From positions 1-18,465 of the forward strand of contig CAWWAC010000028.1 in NCBI GenBank assembly GCA_963934855.1: a stretch of DNA of 18,465 bases. Reading direction: 5' to 3'. This stretch comes from MAG-120531 sp963934855. Lineage in GTDB: Bacteria; Bacteroidota; Bacteroidia; Flavobacteriales; Flavobacteriaceae. The position numbers and the translations under genes were made by a program. Shown here in pieces: positions 1 to 7,445 of the stretch. The notes beneath the pieces are model-generated. The model saw nothing but the letters and a program-made list of their open reading frames with translations. It did no database searches and was not told where the DNA came from. Numbering within the stretch: the first letter of the stretch is position 1; each line of letters opens with the position of its first letter.

Positions 1-677
1 TCTGTCAAAGCCGTTACTTCTTTAATTTTTGAAAGTTCTATGCCAACATCATTTAAAATCACCATTGAATTGGCTGCAATATCTTTGTGTGATTCTTCTA
101 GAAGACCTTTCTTTTGAGCTGTTGTTAAAACACCAATACCTAATGGTTTCGTTAAGTACAGGATACTTCCGGATACAGCCTTATCATTGCGTTTTAAATT
201 AGAAATGACAACGGACCCCGTAACCGCAAGTCCAAAAATAGGTTCTGGGTTGTCAATACTGTGACCACCAGCAAGTATTATTCCTGCATCAGTACAGGCT
301 TTTCTTCCACCCTCCATGACCTCTGCAGCTACTTCAGGAGCTAATTTGTCTATGGGCCAACCCAAAATGGCTATTGCCATTAGTGGCTTGCCTCCCATAG
401 CGTATACATCACTAATAGCATTTGTTGCTGCAATCCTTCCAAATGTAAAAGGGTCATCTACTATCGGTAAGAAAAAATCTGTAGTACTAATAATACCTAA
501 TCCATTTCCCATATCGTATACTGCAGCATCATCTCTTGTATCATTACCTACTAAAAGATTCTTGTCTTCAATTTTTGGTAAATTAGACGCTAAAATGGTG
601 GTTAATACCTTTGGTGATATTTTGCAACCACAACCAGCACCATGGCTATAGCTTGTTAATTTTATAGTAGTATCCAT
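1..677 (-). CDS. selD: Selenide, water dikinase (selenophosphate synthetase), C-terminal part cut by window edge
   Basis: SelD makes selenophosphate, the activated selenium donor, from selenide and ATP in the cytoplasm. Reading the minus strand from the ATG at 677 gives about 225 residues, starting MDTTIKLTSYSHGAGCGCKI. This matches the E. coli N-terminus almost residue for residue. The catalytic position (E. coli Cys17) is Cys16 here, encoded by TGT, so this is the cysteine form and not a selenocysteine form; the catalytic Lys is Lys19. Further matches are NDTRDDAAVYD (nucleotide/metal binding), STTDFFLPIVDDPF, GRIAATNAISDVYAMGGKP, GGHSIDNPEPIFGLAVTG and LTKPLGIGVLTTAQKKGLL. The gene runs off the window, so roughly the last third is unseen. 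It starts 4 bases after the mnmH stop, so the two are surely co-transcribed and selenium is supplied directly to tRNA selenation. No selA, selB or selC is visible here. Confidence 0.95.
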   Translation of the reverse strand, partial: MDTTIKLTSYSHGAGCGCKISPKVLTTILASNLPKIEDKNLLVGNDTRDDAAVYDMGNGLGIISTTDFFLPIVDDPFTFGRIAATNAISDVYAMGGKPLMAIAILGWPIDKLAPEVAAEVMEGGRKACTDAGIILAGGHSIDNPEPIFGLAVTGSVVISNLKRNDKAVSGSILYLTKPLGIGVLTTAQKKGLLEESHKDIAANSMVILNDVGIELSKIKEVTALT

Positions 678-681
678 TTTT

Positions 682-1704
682 TTATTTTTTTAGGTTTATT
701 AAAAAACTTGCTGTTTCCTCTGGATTTACTGTAGAAACCTCAAATTTTAGTACAGTAGATGGGTCACGCTTTTCTAATCCTTTTAAATAGTATTTGTCGT
801 AATAAAAAAGCACCATCTCTACCACCTTATTATAATTTTTTACTTCTAGAGCTTCTAAAGCGAGTTTTGCTTTGTCATTACCAAGCCTTTTAGTTATTTT
901 GCTAATGGCGTCTGCCAATTTATTATGATTTAGATATGCATAAGTAGTGACTAAGTGGTTAGTCCTTTCCTGAAAAGGAACCTCTAAGAAGTAGACAGGC
1001 ATCTCCATCATTTTATGATAAAATGCGTTAGGAATGGACACTTTTCCAATAGACTTACTTTCATCTTCTACCCATATTGGCAAATGAATATTAAGAGAAT
1101 GAAGTGCTGAGAAAAAATTGTTTTCAAATTGTTCGGTGGTTGGCTGGGGTGGTAAATCTATACCTCCAAAAGCAGAACCTCTGTGGTTGGCCAATCCCTC
1201 TAAGTCTATGACTTGTTGTCCTTTATTTTTTAAAGAATGTAGTACTTCTGTTTTACCAGCACCGGTGAAACCACCTAAAATATTAAGATTAAATGATTGA
1301 TCAAAAAAATCTAATACATAATTTCTAAAAGCTTTGTATCCTTTTTCTAAAAGGTATACTTCTTTAAACCCATTCTCAAAAAGATAATTAGCAAAAGCAT
1401 TACTTCTCATTCCGCCACGCCAGCAATGTATGACCACTTTTTTTTGTGGTGCAACCTCAAGAGACTTACTAATAAAATTTTTTAGTTTGGGCTTTACAAA
1501 TTCATACCCAATTGCAATGGCTCTTTCTTTTGACTCTTTTTTATAAGCAGTACCCACAACAGCTCGCTCCTCATCTGTAAATAGTTCAATATTATAAGCA
1601 TTTGGAATATGTCCTTTTACAAATTCTCCTGGAGAACGAACATCGATAATGGGTATATTATTTAAATTTTTAAAGTAAAAGTCTACAGAAATAATTTGTA
1701 TCAT
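682..1704 (-). CDS. mnmH: tRNA 2-selenouridine synthase
   Basis: MnmH (SelU/YbbB) replaces the sulfur of 2-thiouridine at wobble position 34 of certain tRNAs with selenium, using selenophosphate from SelD. The 340-residue protein (E. coli: 364) has the expected two parts. The N-terminal rhodanese domain (about 1-130) contains DVRSPGEF near residue 21 and the active-site loop HCWRGGMRS with catalytic Cys94. The C-terminal P-loop domain begins with the Walker A motif GGFTGAGKT at 144-152, followed by DLEGLANHRGSAFGG, typical of the family. The ATG at 1704 gives a normal N-terminus and lies 21 bases from a consensus promoter. The gene leads a tight operon with selD. No truncation or missing key residue is seen. 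The pair alone is enough for the selenouridine trait. Identity is very secure. Confidence 0.95.
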   Translation of the reverse strand: MIQIISVDFYFKNLNNIPIIDVRSPGEFVKGHIPNAYNIELFTDEERAVVGTAYKKESKERAIAIGYEFVKPKLKNFISKSLEVAPQKKVVIHCWRGGMRSNAFANYLFENGFKEVYLLEKGYKAFRNYVLDFFDQSFNLNILGGFTGAGKTEVLHSLKNKGQQVIDLEGLANHRGSAFGGIDLPPQPTTEQFENNFFSALHSLNIHLPIWVEDESKSIGKVSIPNAFYHKMMEMPVYFLEVPFQERTNHLVTTYAYLNHNKLADAISKITKRLGNDKAKLALEALEVKNYNKVVEMVLFYYDKYYLKGLEKRDPSTVLKFEVSTVNPEETASFLINLKK

Positions 1705-1725
1705 TTATAATTATGTAAGATGTGT

Positions 1726-1758
1726 CAAAGGTAAGCTTATTGATCACAGGTGCTCCAA
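1726..1758 (-). promoter_or_regulatory. Promoter of mnmH-selD (Bacteroidota type)
   Basis: On the minus strand TTG (1758-1756) is followed after 22 bases by TACCTTTG (1733-1726). This fits the Bacteroidota sigma-A consensus TTG-N17-23-TAnnTTTG exactly. Transcription would start near 1719, giving a very short 5' leader of roughly 15 bases before the mnmH ATG at 1704. I see no ribosome-binding site or riboswitch in so short a leader. It is a sequence match only, not proven. Confidence 0.6.
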
Positions 1759-1982
1759 TACAAAATAGTAAAATATACCTCTAACCTATTAGGTTTACGG
1801 CTAATACTTAAAGCCTATGAGGCTAATTTGAAAACAAGAGTCAGATTTTTTGGAGGAAATGTAAATTTGTTTTAATATTTTGATTTACTTACTGAGAAAT
1901 GCTTAAAATGTTTTTTTAAAAACCGTTTAATAGACTTTTTGAGTTGCTTTAATAAAAAGAGAATACTTTTTTTGATCAGCAT

Positions 1983-2268
1983 TTAGTCTGCTTTACCCTC
2001 TAATAATGTATTCCATATTCCCAACTTGTCAGGGTAGACTATTTCCATTAGTCCAGTTCCTGCTTCATTTTTAACCATTTCTATATCAATATGGTTTTCA
2101 TTGCGAGCTTTGAATGACGCTGAATATATTTAAATTTGAATTCGATTTTTTTCTCTCTGGTTACTTATTTAAACATCTATCTATTTCATTTATAACGGAG
2201 TCAACTCATTTTTCTTGCTTAGTATCAATCAATATTTTAGTTAGTTCAGCATCTAAATCATTGAACAT
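1983..2268 (-). pseudogene. Probable decayed remnant of an unknown gene inside the 1705-2350 gap
   Basis: The 646-base gap between thrC and mnmH holds no intact gene of normal size. On the minus strand it has coding-looking pieces in different frames. ATG at 2268 opens 20 codons (MFNDLDAELTKILIDTKQEK), then a TGA, then 14 more codons to a TAA ending at 2161. A second piece begins near 2158 (REKKIEFKFKYI). A third, 2129-1983, reads ...SASFKARNENHIDIEMV... and ends EIVYPDKLGIWNTLLEGKAD before a TAA. The mixed amino-acid composition of the third piece (Trp, Pro, Gly, Asp) is more protein-like than random AT-rich sequence. The simplest reading is one small gene broken by a stop and two frameshifts, on the same strand as the thr operon. 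I do not recognise the family. The rest of the gap (1759-1982 and 2269-2350) is AT-rich with only small inverted repeats near 1778-1812. Confidence 0.4.
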
Positions 2269-2350
2269 ATTTTAGCATATTGAAATTTATTTGTATTCTT
2301 TTATAACATGCTGATAATTTGTTCACAAAAAGTCTAAAACCGTAAATTAT

Positions 2351-3655
2351 TTATAGCATTAAGTAATCTTTTAAGCCTTGATAGTTCGCTATTTTAATAG
2401 AAGTCTTTTGTTTTGAGAGGACCTCAACAATTTTTTGAGGAATGGTGAGGGTTTTTCCTAGGGTTTCTTCTACTACTTCTAAAAACTTGACTGGGTGTGC
2501 CGTTTCTAGAAATACGCCATAGGTATTGGTCTGAACCTTCTGGTATTCTAAGAGCCCAAGATACCCAATTGCCCCATGCGGGTCTGCAGTATAATTATAA
2601 TTTTTGAAAAGAGCTAGCATGGCTTCTTTAGTGGCTGTATCTGAATAACTAAAGGAGCTAAAGCCTTTTTCTAGTAGTTTTAGGTCTTTGTTTTGCATTT
2701 CTAAAATCCTAATAAAATTACTAGGATCTCCCACATCCATAGCATTAGAAATAGTAGCCACAGATTTTTTAGGGCTGTAAGTACCAGTTTGCATGAAATC
2801 TGGCACCACTTTATTGGTGTTGGTGGCAGCTATAAAGTGTTTTACGGGCAAACCCATTTCTCTAGCTACCATGCCAGCACAAATGTTTCCAAAGTTTCCT
2901 GAGGGTACTGAAAAAACGAGATCTTTTCCGCTTTCTTCTAGCTGGGGTTTTAGCTGTTTGTATGCCAAAAAATAATAGAGCATTTGGGGCAACCATCTAG
3001 CTACATTAATTGAGTTGGCAGAGGTTAGCTGTTTGTGATTTGTGATTTCTGAATCTAAAAATGCACTTTTAACCATGGCTTGGCAGTCATCAAAACTTCC
3101 GTTTACTTCTAATGCTACTATGTTTTGCCCTAATGTGGTGAGCTGCTTTTCTTGTATAGGACTCACCTTTCCGCTGGGGTATAAAATCACTACGTTTACA
3201 CCTTCTACACCAAGAAATCCGTTTGCTACAGCCCCGCCAGTGTCTCCAGAGGTGGCTACTAAAACCGTGATATGGGCTTGTTTTCTATCTGAAAATAAGC
3301 CCAAACATTGAGCCATAAACCTAGCGCCTACATCTTTAAAGGCTAGGGTAGGGCCGTGAAAAAGTTCTAGAGTCCCTATAGTTTCGTTTATAGATACTAC
3401 AGGAAACTCAAAGTCTAAAACGCCCTCTAACACTTTTTTTAATTCATTTTTAGAAAGTATTCCTTCTGTGTAAGGATGCATGACTTGTATACCTATTTCT
3501 ATAGCACTCATAGCGCCAATGCTTTCAAAAAAATATTTGGAAAGCTTAGGAATATGTTCTGGATAATAAAGTCCTTTGTCTGGGGCTATTCCCTGAATAA
3601 CTGCTTGTTTAAAGCTGGCTTTGAGAGTGGGCGTATTGATTGAGAAATATTCCAT
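2351..3655 (-). CDS. thrC: Threonine synthase
   Basis: ThrC is the PLP-dependent last enzyme of threonine synthesis. It converts O-phospho-L-homoserine and water to L-threonine and phosphate in the cytoplasm. The 434-residue length suits the long (E. coli-like) class. Visible motifs are FHGPTLAFKDVGARF, with the PLP-binding Lys at position 107 (the same number as in E. coli), the phosphate-binding TSGDTGGAVANGF loop, SANSINVARWLPQ, and SVPSGNFGNICAGMVAREMGLPVKHFIAATNTN. The C-terminal ETAHPVKF is also present. Nothing is missing. It is the last gene of thrABC, starting 3 bases after the thrB stop, so translation is probably coupled. No clear rho-independent terminator follows the stop, so transcription may run into the AT-rich gap downstream. 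Confidence 0.96.
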   Translation of the reverse strand: MEYFSINTPTLKASFKQAVIQGIAPDKGLYYPEHIPKLSKYFFESIGAMSAIEIGIQVMHPYTEGILSKNELKKVLEGVLDFEFPVVSINETIGTLELFHGPTLAFKDVGARFMAQCLGLFSDRKQAHITVLVATSGDTGGAVANGFLGVEGVNVVILYPSGKVSPIQEKQLTTLGQNIVALEVNGSFDDCQAMVKSAFLDSEITNHKQLTSANSINVARWLPQMLYYFLAYKQLKPQLEESGKDLVFSVPSGNFGNICAGMVAREMGLPVKHFIAATNTNKVVPDFMQTGTYSPKKSVATISNAMDVGDPSNFIRILEMQNKDLKLLEKGFSSFSYSDTATKEAMLALFKNYNYTADPHGAIGYLGLLEYQKVQTNTYGVFLETAHPVKFLEVVEETLGKTLTIPQKIVEVLSKQKTSIKIANYQGLKDYLML

Positions 3656-3658
3656 AAT

Positions 3659-4582
3659 TTATGGGATTAGGCAAACTCCCTTAGGATTAATTTTTGAAAT
3701 GTGAATGTCAAAGCCAATGCCTAGTGGCTGGTAGGCTGCCCTAATGGCATGGGCTACCTTATTGGCGTTTTCTATCCCTTTGGAAAAGGCAAACACAGAG
3801 GGACCAGAGCCAGAAATACCACAACCCAATGCTCCTGCGTCTATTGCCGCTTTCTTAACGTCTGCAAAGCCAGGTATTAAAGCACTTCTTAGTGGCTCCA
3901 CTATTACATCTACTAGGGAGCGCCCAATAAGTTCGTAATCTTCTTTAAACAAACCAGCTATAAGACCACCCAAATTACCCCATTGGGTAACTCCATCTTT
4001 AAGACTTAAATGAGTCTTTAATACACTCCTAGAATCTGCGGTTTTAATTTCTATTTGAGGATGAATAACTGTGGCGTATAGTTCAGAGGGACTTGGCAAG
4101 CTAACCACGTCTAGTGGCGCATAACTTCTCACCAGTGTAAAGCCACCTAAAAGCGCAGCCGCTACATTGTCTGCATGTGCTACGCCAGAGGCTAAACGCT
4201 CTCCTTCCATAGCAAATGGAATGAGCGCTAGATTACTCAACGGATTTCCAAGGAGATAGTTTATTCCCCAAACAGCACCGGCGCTGCTAGCAGCACTACT
4301 GCCAATCCCACTCCCTGCCTTTATCTTTTTATGAATGATTATTTCAAAACCAGCTTCTGAATTTAAACTTTTTAAAAGGGCTAAACCTGCCACTCCTGCT
4401 ACATTTTTCTCTGTTTCAATAGGGAGGTTTTGACCGGTGATTTCTGTAATTCTAATCCCCTTTTCTTTAGATTTAGATATAATCATTTCATCTCCAACAC
4501 CTTCTAAGGCAGCACCTAAGACGTCAAAACCACATGAGACGTTAGCGATGGTCCCAGGACAAAATACACGCACTAATTCCAT
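3659..4582 (-). CDS. thrB: Homoserine kinase
   Basis: ThrB phosphorylates L-homoserine with ATP to O-phospho-L-homoserine, the substrate of ThrC. It is a GHMP-superfamily kinase of 307 residues (E. coli: 310). The N-terminal motif is VFCPGTIANVSCGFDVLGAAL (about 7-27). The glycine-rich ATP-binding loop KAGSGIGSSAASSAGA lies at about 88-103, and the C-terminal GHMP motif GCGISGSGPSVFAFS at about residue 253-267. HADNVAAALLGGF, typical of homoserine kinases, separates it from mevalonate-type GHMP kinases. The ATG at 4582 gives the expected short N-terminus. It sits in the middle of thrABC, 48 bases after the thrA stop and 3 bases before thrC. The order is the same as in enterobacteria. Confidence 0.95.
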   Translation of the reverse strand: MELVRVFCPGTIANVSCGFDVLGAALEGVGDEMIISKSKEKGIRITEITGQNLPIETEKNVAGVAGLALLKSLNSEAGFEIIIHKKIKAGSGIGSSAASSAGAVWGINYLLGNPLSNLALIPFAMEGERLASGVAHADNVAAALLGGFTLVRSYAPLDVVSLPSPSELYATVIHPQIEIKTADSRSVLKTHLSLKDGVTQWGNLGGLIAGLFKEDYELIGRSLVDVIVEPLRSALIPGFADVKKAAIDAGALGCGISGSGPSVFAFSKGIENANKVAHAIRAAYQPLGIGFDIHISKINPKGVCLIP

Positions 4583-4630
4583 ATTAACTACTTTTTAAAC
4601 TTTATTTTCGGAGACAATTAAAGGTAAAGA

Positions 4631-7075
4631 TTAAAAATTTCCAACACGAATTATATCTGCAAATATTCCAGAAGCAGTTACCGCTGCACCTGCACCAGCT
4701 CCTTTAATAATCATGGGCTGTTGTGGGTACCTCTCTGTATAAAATTGCACAATATTATCACTGCCTTCAAGTGCATAAAAGTCATGCCCTTGCGGTATTT
4801 CTTCTAATCCTACAGAGGCTTTTCCATCTTTAAAACTGGCTACATATTTAAGCTTGCATCCTTTTTGTTTTGCAGTGGTATAGAGCTTTTGAAAGTGTGC
4901 TTCATATTTTATGAGGCTATTGAAAAATGCTTCATTAGAATTTGTTTCTAAGCTTTCTTTTGGTAAAAAAGGATTGTTTTCTATATCTGAAATTTCAATT
5001 TCATTTCCACTTTCTCTGGCTAAGATTAATATTTTTCTCATGACATCTATACCACTCAAATCTATAGTTGGGTCTGGCTCTGTATAACCCTCTTGTTGTG
5101 CTTGCTTTACAATGTCATGAAAGCTAGTTTGGTTATTAAAGTTATTAAACACAAAGTTTAAACTTCCTGAGAGTACCGCTTTAATTTCTTTGATTTTATC
5201 TCCTGAGGCTACTAAGTTTTTTAAGGTGTCTATAATGGGAAGGCCTGCTCCAACATTAGTTTCAAATAAAAAGGAGGCATTGTATGTCCTGGCCAAATCT
5301 TTTAGCTTCTTATAATTTGGATAGGCAGACGCACAGGCAATTTTATTACAGGTCACTACAGAAATACTTTTAGATAAGTAGTTGGCATAGCTACCTGCTA
5401 TTAATTCACTGGCTGTATTGTCTACAAAAATAGAGTTCCTGAGGTTTAGTTGAAGTACTTCTTCTAAAAACTGATCCTTGTCTGTATGAGTTCCTTCTGA
5501 TAATAAAGATCCCCATTCTTTTAGATCAATCCCGTCTTCTTTGAAATACATGGTTTTAGAATTGCTAATTCCCACCACCTTTACTTGTAGCTTAAGTTGT
5601 TTTTTAAGAAACTCGTTTTGTTGTAAAAGCTGCTCTAATAGCTTGGCCCCCACGTTACCTACACCCATAATAAAAAGGTTTAGCTGCTTTATGTTCTCTT
5701 CAAAAAAGACTTCATGTAAAGCATTTAGTGCTTTTTTAACGTCTGCTTTTTCAATGACGGTAGAAATATTTCTCTCTGAGGCGCCCTGAGCTATAGCTCT
5801 AATATTTACATTATTTTTACCTAATGTAGCAAACATTTTACCACTCAGACCCTGATGTTTTTTCATAGAATCACCCACCAATGCTACAATAGCTAAGTTT
5901 TCCTCTGCCCAGACTGCCTTAATTTTTCCTTGGCTAATTTCAAATTCAAAAGCTTCATTTACAATGGCTACAGCTAATTTAGTGTCATGTTGGGAAATAC
6001 CTACACAGATAGAGTGTTCTGAAGAGGCTTGTGTAATAAGTACTACACTAATTTGTGCATTGGAGAGTACTTCAAAAAACCTTTTTGAAATACCAGGAAT
6101 ACCCACCATTCCAGATCCTTCTAATGAAACTAGGGCTATATTTTCTACATGACTAATTCCTTGAACTGTTTTATTTTGGTCTCCTTGATGTTTTTTTATT
6201 AGAGTACCAGCCGCTTGTGGGTCAAAGGTGTTTTTTATAGCAATGGGAATTTGATTTTTTAGAACAGGATGTATGGTGGGTGGGTATATTACTTTAGCGC
6301 CAAAGTGAGAGAGTTCCATAGCTTCTTCATAGGAGATATGGGCTATGGGTCTTGCCTGCTTTACTATTTTTGGGTTGGCGGTATACATACCGCTCACATC
6401 TGTGTAAATTTCTAATAGTGTTGCTTCTAAAGCAGCTGCTATAATGGCAGCTGTAAAATCTGATCCACCCCTTCCAAGTGTGGTGGCAATCCCTTGTTCA
6501 TTTGCGGCTATAAATCCACCTAGAATCACCACGGCAGCTTTGTTATTAGCTTCATAAGCCTGTAGTTTCTCGTTAGTTAAAGGGTAGTTTACAGCGGTTT
6601 TTCCATGTAGTTGGTTGGTTGTTATTAGCCTACGTGCATCGGCGTGGACGCAGTCCACGCCTGATGCTTTAAAGAAAGAACTAATAATGCACGATGACAA
6701 CAACTCACCATAACTCACTACTTTATCTGATAGTTTTGGGGTGATTTCTCCAATGAGGTAAGCGCCCTCTAAAAGAGTCTCTAGCGTGCTGAGCTCTCCC
6801 ATTACAAAAGTAAAAATATCACTTTGATCCTTTGGAGCTAATAAGGATGTAATGGCTTCAAGATGCCTATTTTCAATAGCCTTTAGAGGTGTTTTATATT
6901 GTAGATTTTGAGCAGCGGCTAAGCTGGCAGTTTCTAACAATAAATCTGTAATACCTCCTAAAGCAGAAACAACCACATATTGCTTTGAATAGCCATTTTG
7001 TGCCACAATATCTCTTACTAATTTTATATTTTGAGCGTTGGCTACGGAACTACCCCCGAATTTTAAAACATTCAT
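4631..7075 (-). CDS. thrA: Bifunctional aspartokinase / homoserine dehydrogenase I
   Basis: This fused enzyme does the first and third steps from aspartate to homoserine: ATP-dependent phosphorylation of aspartate, and NAD(P)H-dependent reduction of aspartate semialdehyde. With the start at 7075 it has 814 residues (E. coli ThrA: 820). The kinase part begins MNVLKFGGSSVANAQNI (the KFGGSS signature at 5-10), with TLGRGGSDFTA at about 199-209 and YTDVSGMYTANP at about 224-235. A regulatory region with ACT-like segments spans about 310-460 and includes GKMFATLGKNNVNIRAIAQGASERNIS. The dehydrogenase part starts near 465 with the Rossmann motif FIMGVGNVGAKLLEQL, then VTCNKIACA and GYTEPDPTIDLSGIDVMRK. 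The frame stays open upstream to an ATG at 7180, but the extra 35 residues resemble nothing in aspartokinases and overlap a leader peptide, so I chose 7075. Feedback inhibition by threonine is expected from the family. Confidence 0.95.
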   Translation of the reverse strand: MNVLKFGGSSVANAQNIKLVRDIVAQNGYSKQYVVVSALGGITDLLLETASLAAAQNLQYKTPLKAIENRHLEAITSLLAPKDQSDIFTFVMGELSTLETLLEGAYLIGEITPKLSDKVVSYGELLSSCIISSFFKASGVDCVHADARRLITTNQLHGKTAVNYPLTNEKLQAYEANNKAAVVILGGFIAANEQGIATTLGRGGSDFTAAIIAAALEATLLEIYTDVSGMYTANPKIVKQARPIAHISYEEAMELSHFGAKVIYPPTIHPVLKNQIPIAIKNTFDPQAAGTLIKKHQGDQNKTVQGISHVENIALVSLEGSGMVGIPGISKRFFEVLSNAQISVVLITQASSEHSICVGISQHDTKLAVAIVNEAFEFEISQGKIKAVWAEENLAIVALVGDSMKKHQGLSGKMFATLGKNNVNIRAIAQGASERNISTVIEKADVKKALNALHEVFFEENIKQLNLFIMGVGNVGAKLLEQLLQQNEFLKKQLKLQVKVVGISNSKTMYFKEDGIDLKEWGSLLSEGTHTDKDQFLEEVLQLNLRNSIFVDNTASELIAGSYANYLSKSISVVTCNKIACASAYPNYKKLKDLARTYNASFLFETNVGAGLPIIDTLKNLVASGDKIKEIKAVLSGSLNFVFNNFNNQTSFHDIVKQAQQEGYTEPDPTIDLSGIDVMRKILILARESGNEIEISDIENNPFLPKESLETNSNEAFFNSLIKYEAHFQKLYTTAKQKGCKLKYVASFKDGKASVGLEEIPQGHDFYALEGSDNIVQFYTERYPQQPMIIKGAGAGAAVTASGIFADIIRVGNF

Positions 7076-7091
7076 GCTAGTTGGTTTAATG

Positions 7092-7159
7092 AAAAAATAA
7101 AAAATGAAATAAGTCTGCTTAACTAATTGTCTATAACCCCTAAGGGGTGATGGTTGCAG
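7092..7159 (-). promoter_or_regulatory. Candidate transcription attenuator (terminator stem plus U-rich tract) ahead of thrA
   Basis: On the minus strand ACCCC (7148-7144) and GGGGT (7140-7136) form a 5-bp stem with a 3-base loop, TTA. Around it CTGC (7159-7156) can pair with GCAG (7118-7115), and AAC (7155-7153) with GTT (7123-7121), leaving two unpaired As. The stem is followed at once by an interrupted U-rich run (7112 to about 7092). That is terminator-like and lies entirely before the thrA start. Competing pairings exist: AGAACC/GGTTCT just upstream (7187-7173), and GGTT (7178-7175) with AACC (7155-7152), which would take away the AAC arm. The Thr-rich leader peptide is encoded across the left arm. 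The pairings were drawn by eye without energies, so the exact fold is uncertain. Confidence 0.5.
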
Positions 7160-7169
7160 TAGTAGCCAT
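7140..7169 (-). CDS. thrL: Threonine operon leader peptide MATTATITP
   Basis: An ATG at 7169 opens a 9-residue frame, MATTATITP, closed by TAG at 7142-7140. Four of its nine codons are Thr (ACT, ACT, ACC, ACC) and one is Ile (ATC). The frame lies between a consensus promoter (7281-7248) and thrA (start 7075), in a leader of roughly 165 nt. Enterobacterial ThrL is likewise Thr/Ile-rich and controls thrABC by ribosome stalling when charged tRNA-Thr or tRNA-Ile is scarce. The same logic is inferred here. The TAG sits in the loop of the ACCCC/GGGGT hairpin. A 6-bp hairpin, AGAACC-AAT-GGTTCT (7187-7173), lies just ahead of the ATG. No strong Shine-Dalgarno sequence is seen, which is usual in Bacteroidota. 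The symbol is given by position and composition, not by sequence identity to E. coli ThrL. Confidence 0.68.
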   Translation of the reverse strand: MATTATITP

Positions 7170-7247
7170 AGCAGAACCATTGGTTCTAAAACTAAGGTTA
7201 ATTATTTTTTTAGAAAATGGTAAGGACATACTACTCTTATTATAAAA

Positions 7248-7281
7248 CAAATATAGTTTAATTAGATATTTCGAAGACAAA
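7248..7281 (-). promoter_or_regulatory. Promoter of the thr operon (Bacteroidota type)
   Basis: On the minus strand TTTG (7281-7278) is followed after 22 bases by TATATTTG (7255-7248), a full match to TTG-N17-23-TAnnTTTG. The predicted start point near 7241 leaves a leader of about 165 nt before thrA at 7075. That is long for this operon and is occupied by the leader peptide and hairpin. The clpC terminator ends about 85 bases upstream, so the thr operon has its own transcription unit. Confidence 0.65.
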
Positions 7282-7364
7282 TAGGTATAATTTTTAGCAG
7301 ATATTCAATGTAATGTGTGCTTTGTTATTAATTTAAAATCTTAAGGCTATTATTTTTATTATAT

Positions 7365-7397
7365 TTAAAAAGCCCCTGATTTCAGGGACTTTTTAAA
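7365..7397 (-). terminator. Rho-independent terminator of clpC
   Basis: On the minus strand AGTCCCTG pairs with CAGGGGCT across a 4-base loop (one G-U pair), extended by A-rich sequence on the left and a run of Ts on the right. It lies 49-81 bases after the clpC stop at 7446 and before the thr promoter, separating the two units. The A and T flanks make it roughly symmetrical, so it could also stop plus-strand transcription. Confidence 0.85.
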
Positions 7398-7445
7398 TTT
7401 GTTTGAGCAAAGTGTTTGATGCTATTTACTTTAAAAAGTAAACTG

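Noticed and set aside
316..651. Plus-strand open frame of 111 codons opposite selD
   Set aside because: The opposite strand encodes clear SelD motifs throughout, so this frame is a by-product.
1778..1812. Two small inverted repeats (AACCTA-T-TAGGTT and AGCCT-ATG-AGGCT) upstream of the mnmH promoter
   Set aside because: Stems are 5-6 bp with tiny loops and no T run, and they lie between no gene pair needing termination. They could be operators but nothing supports that.
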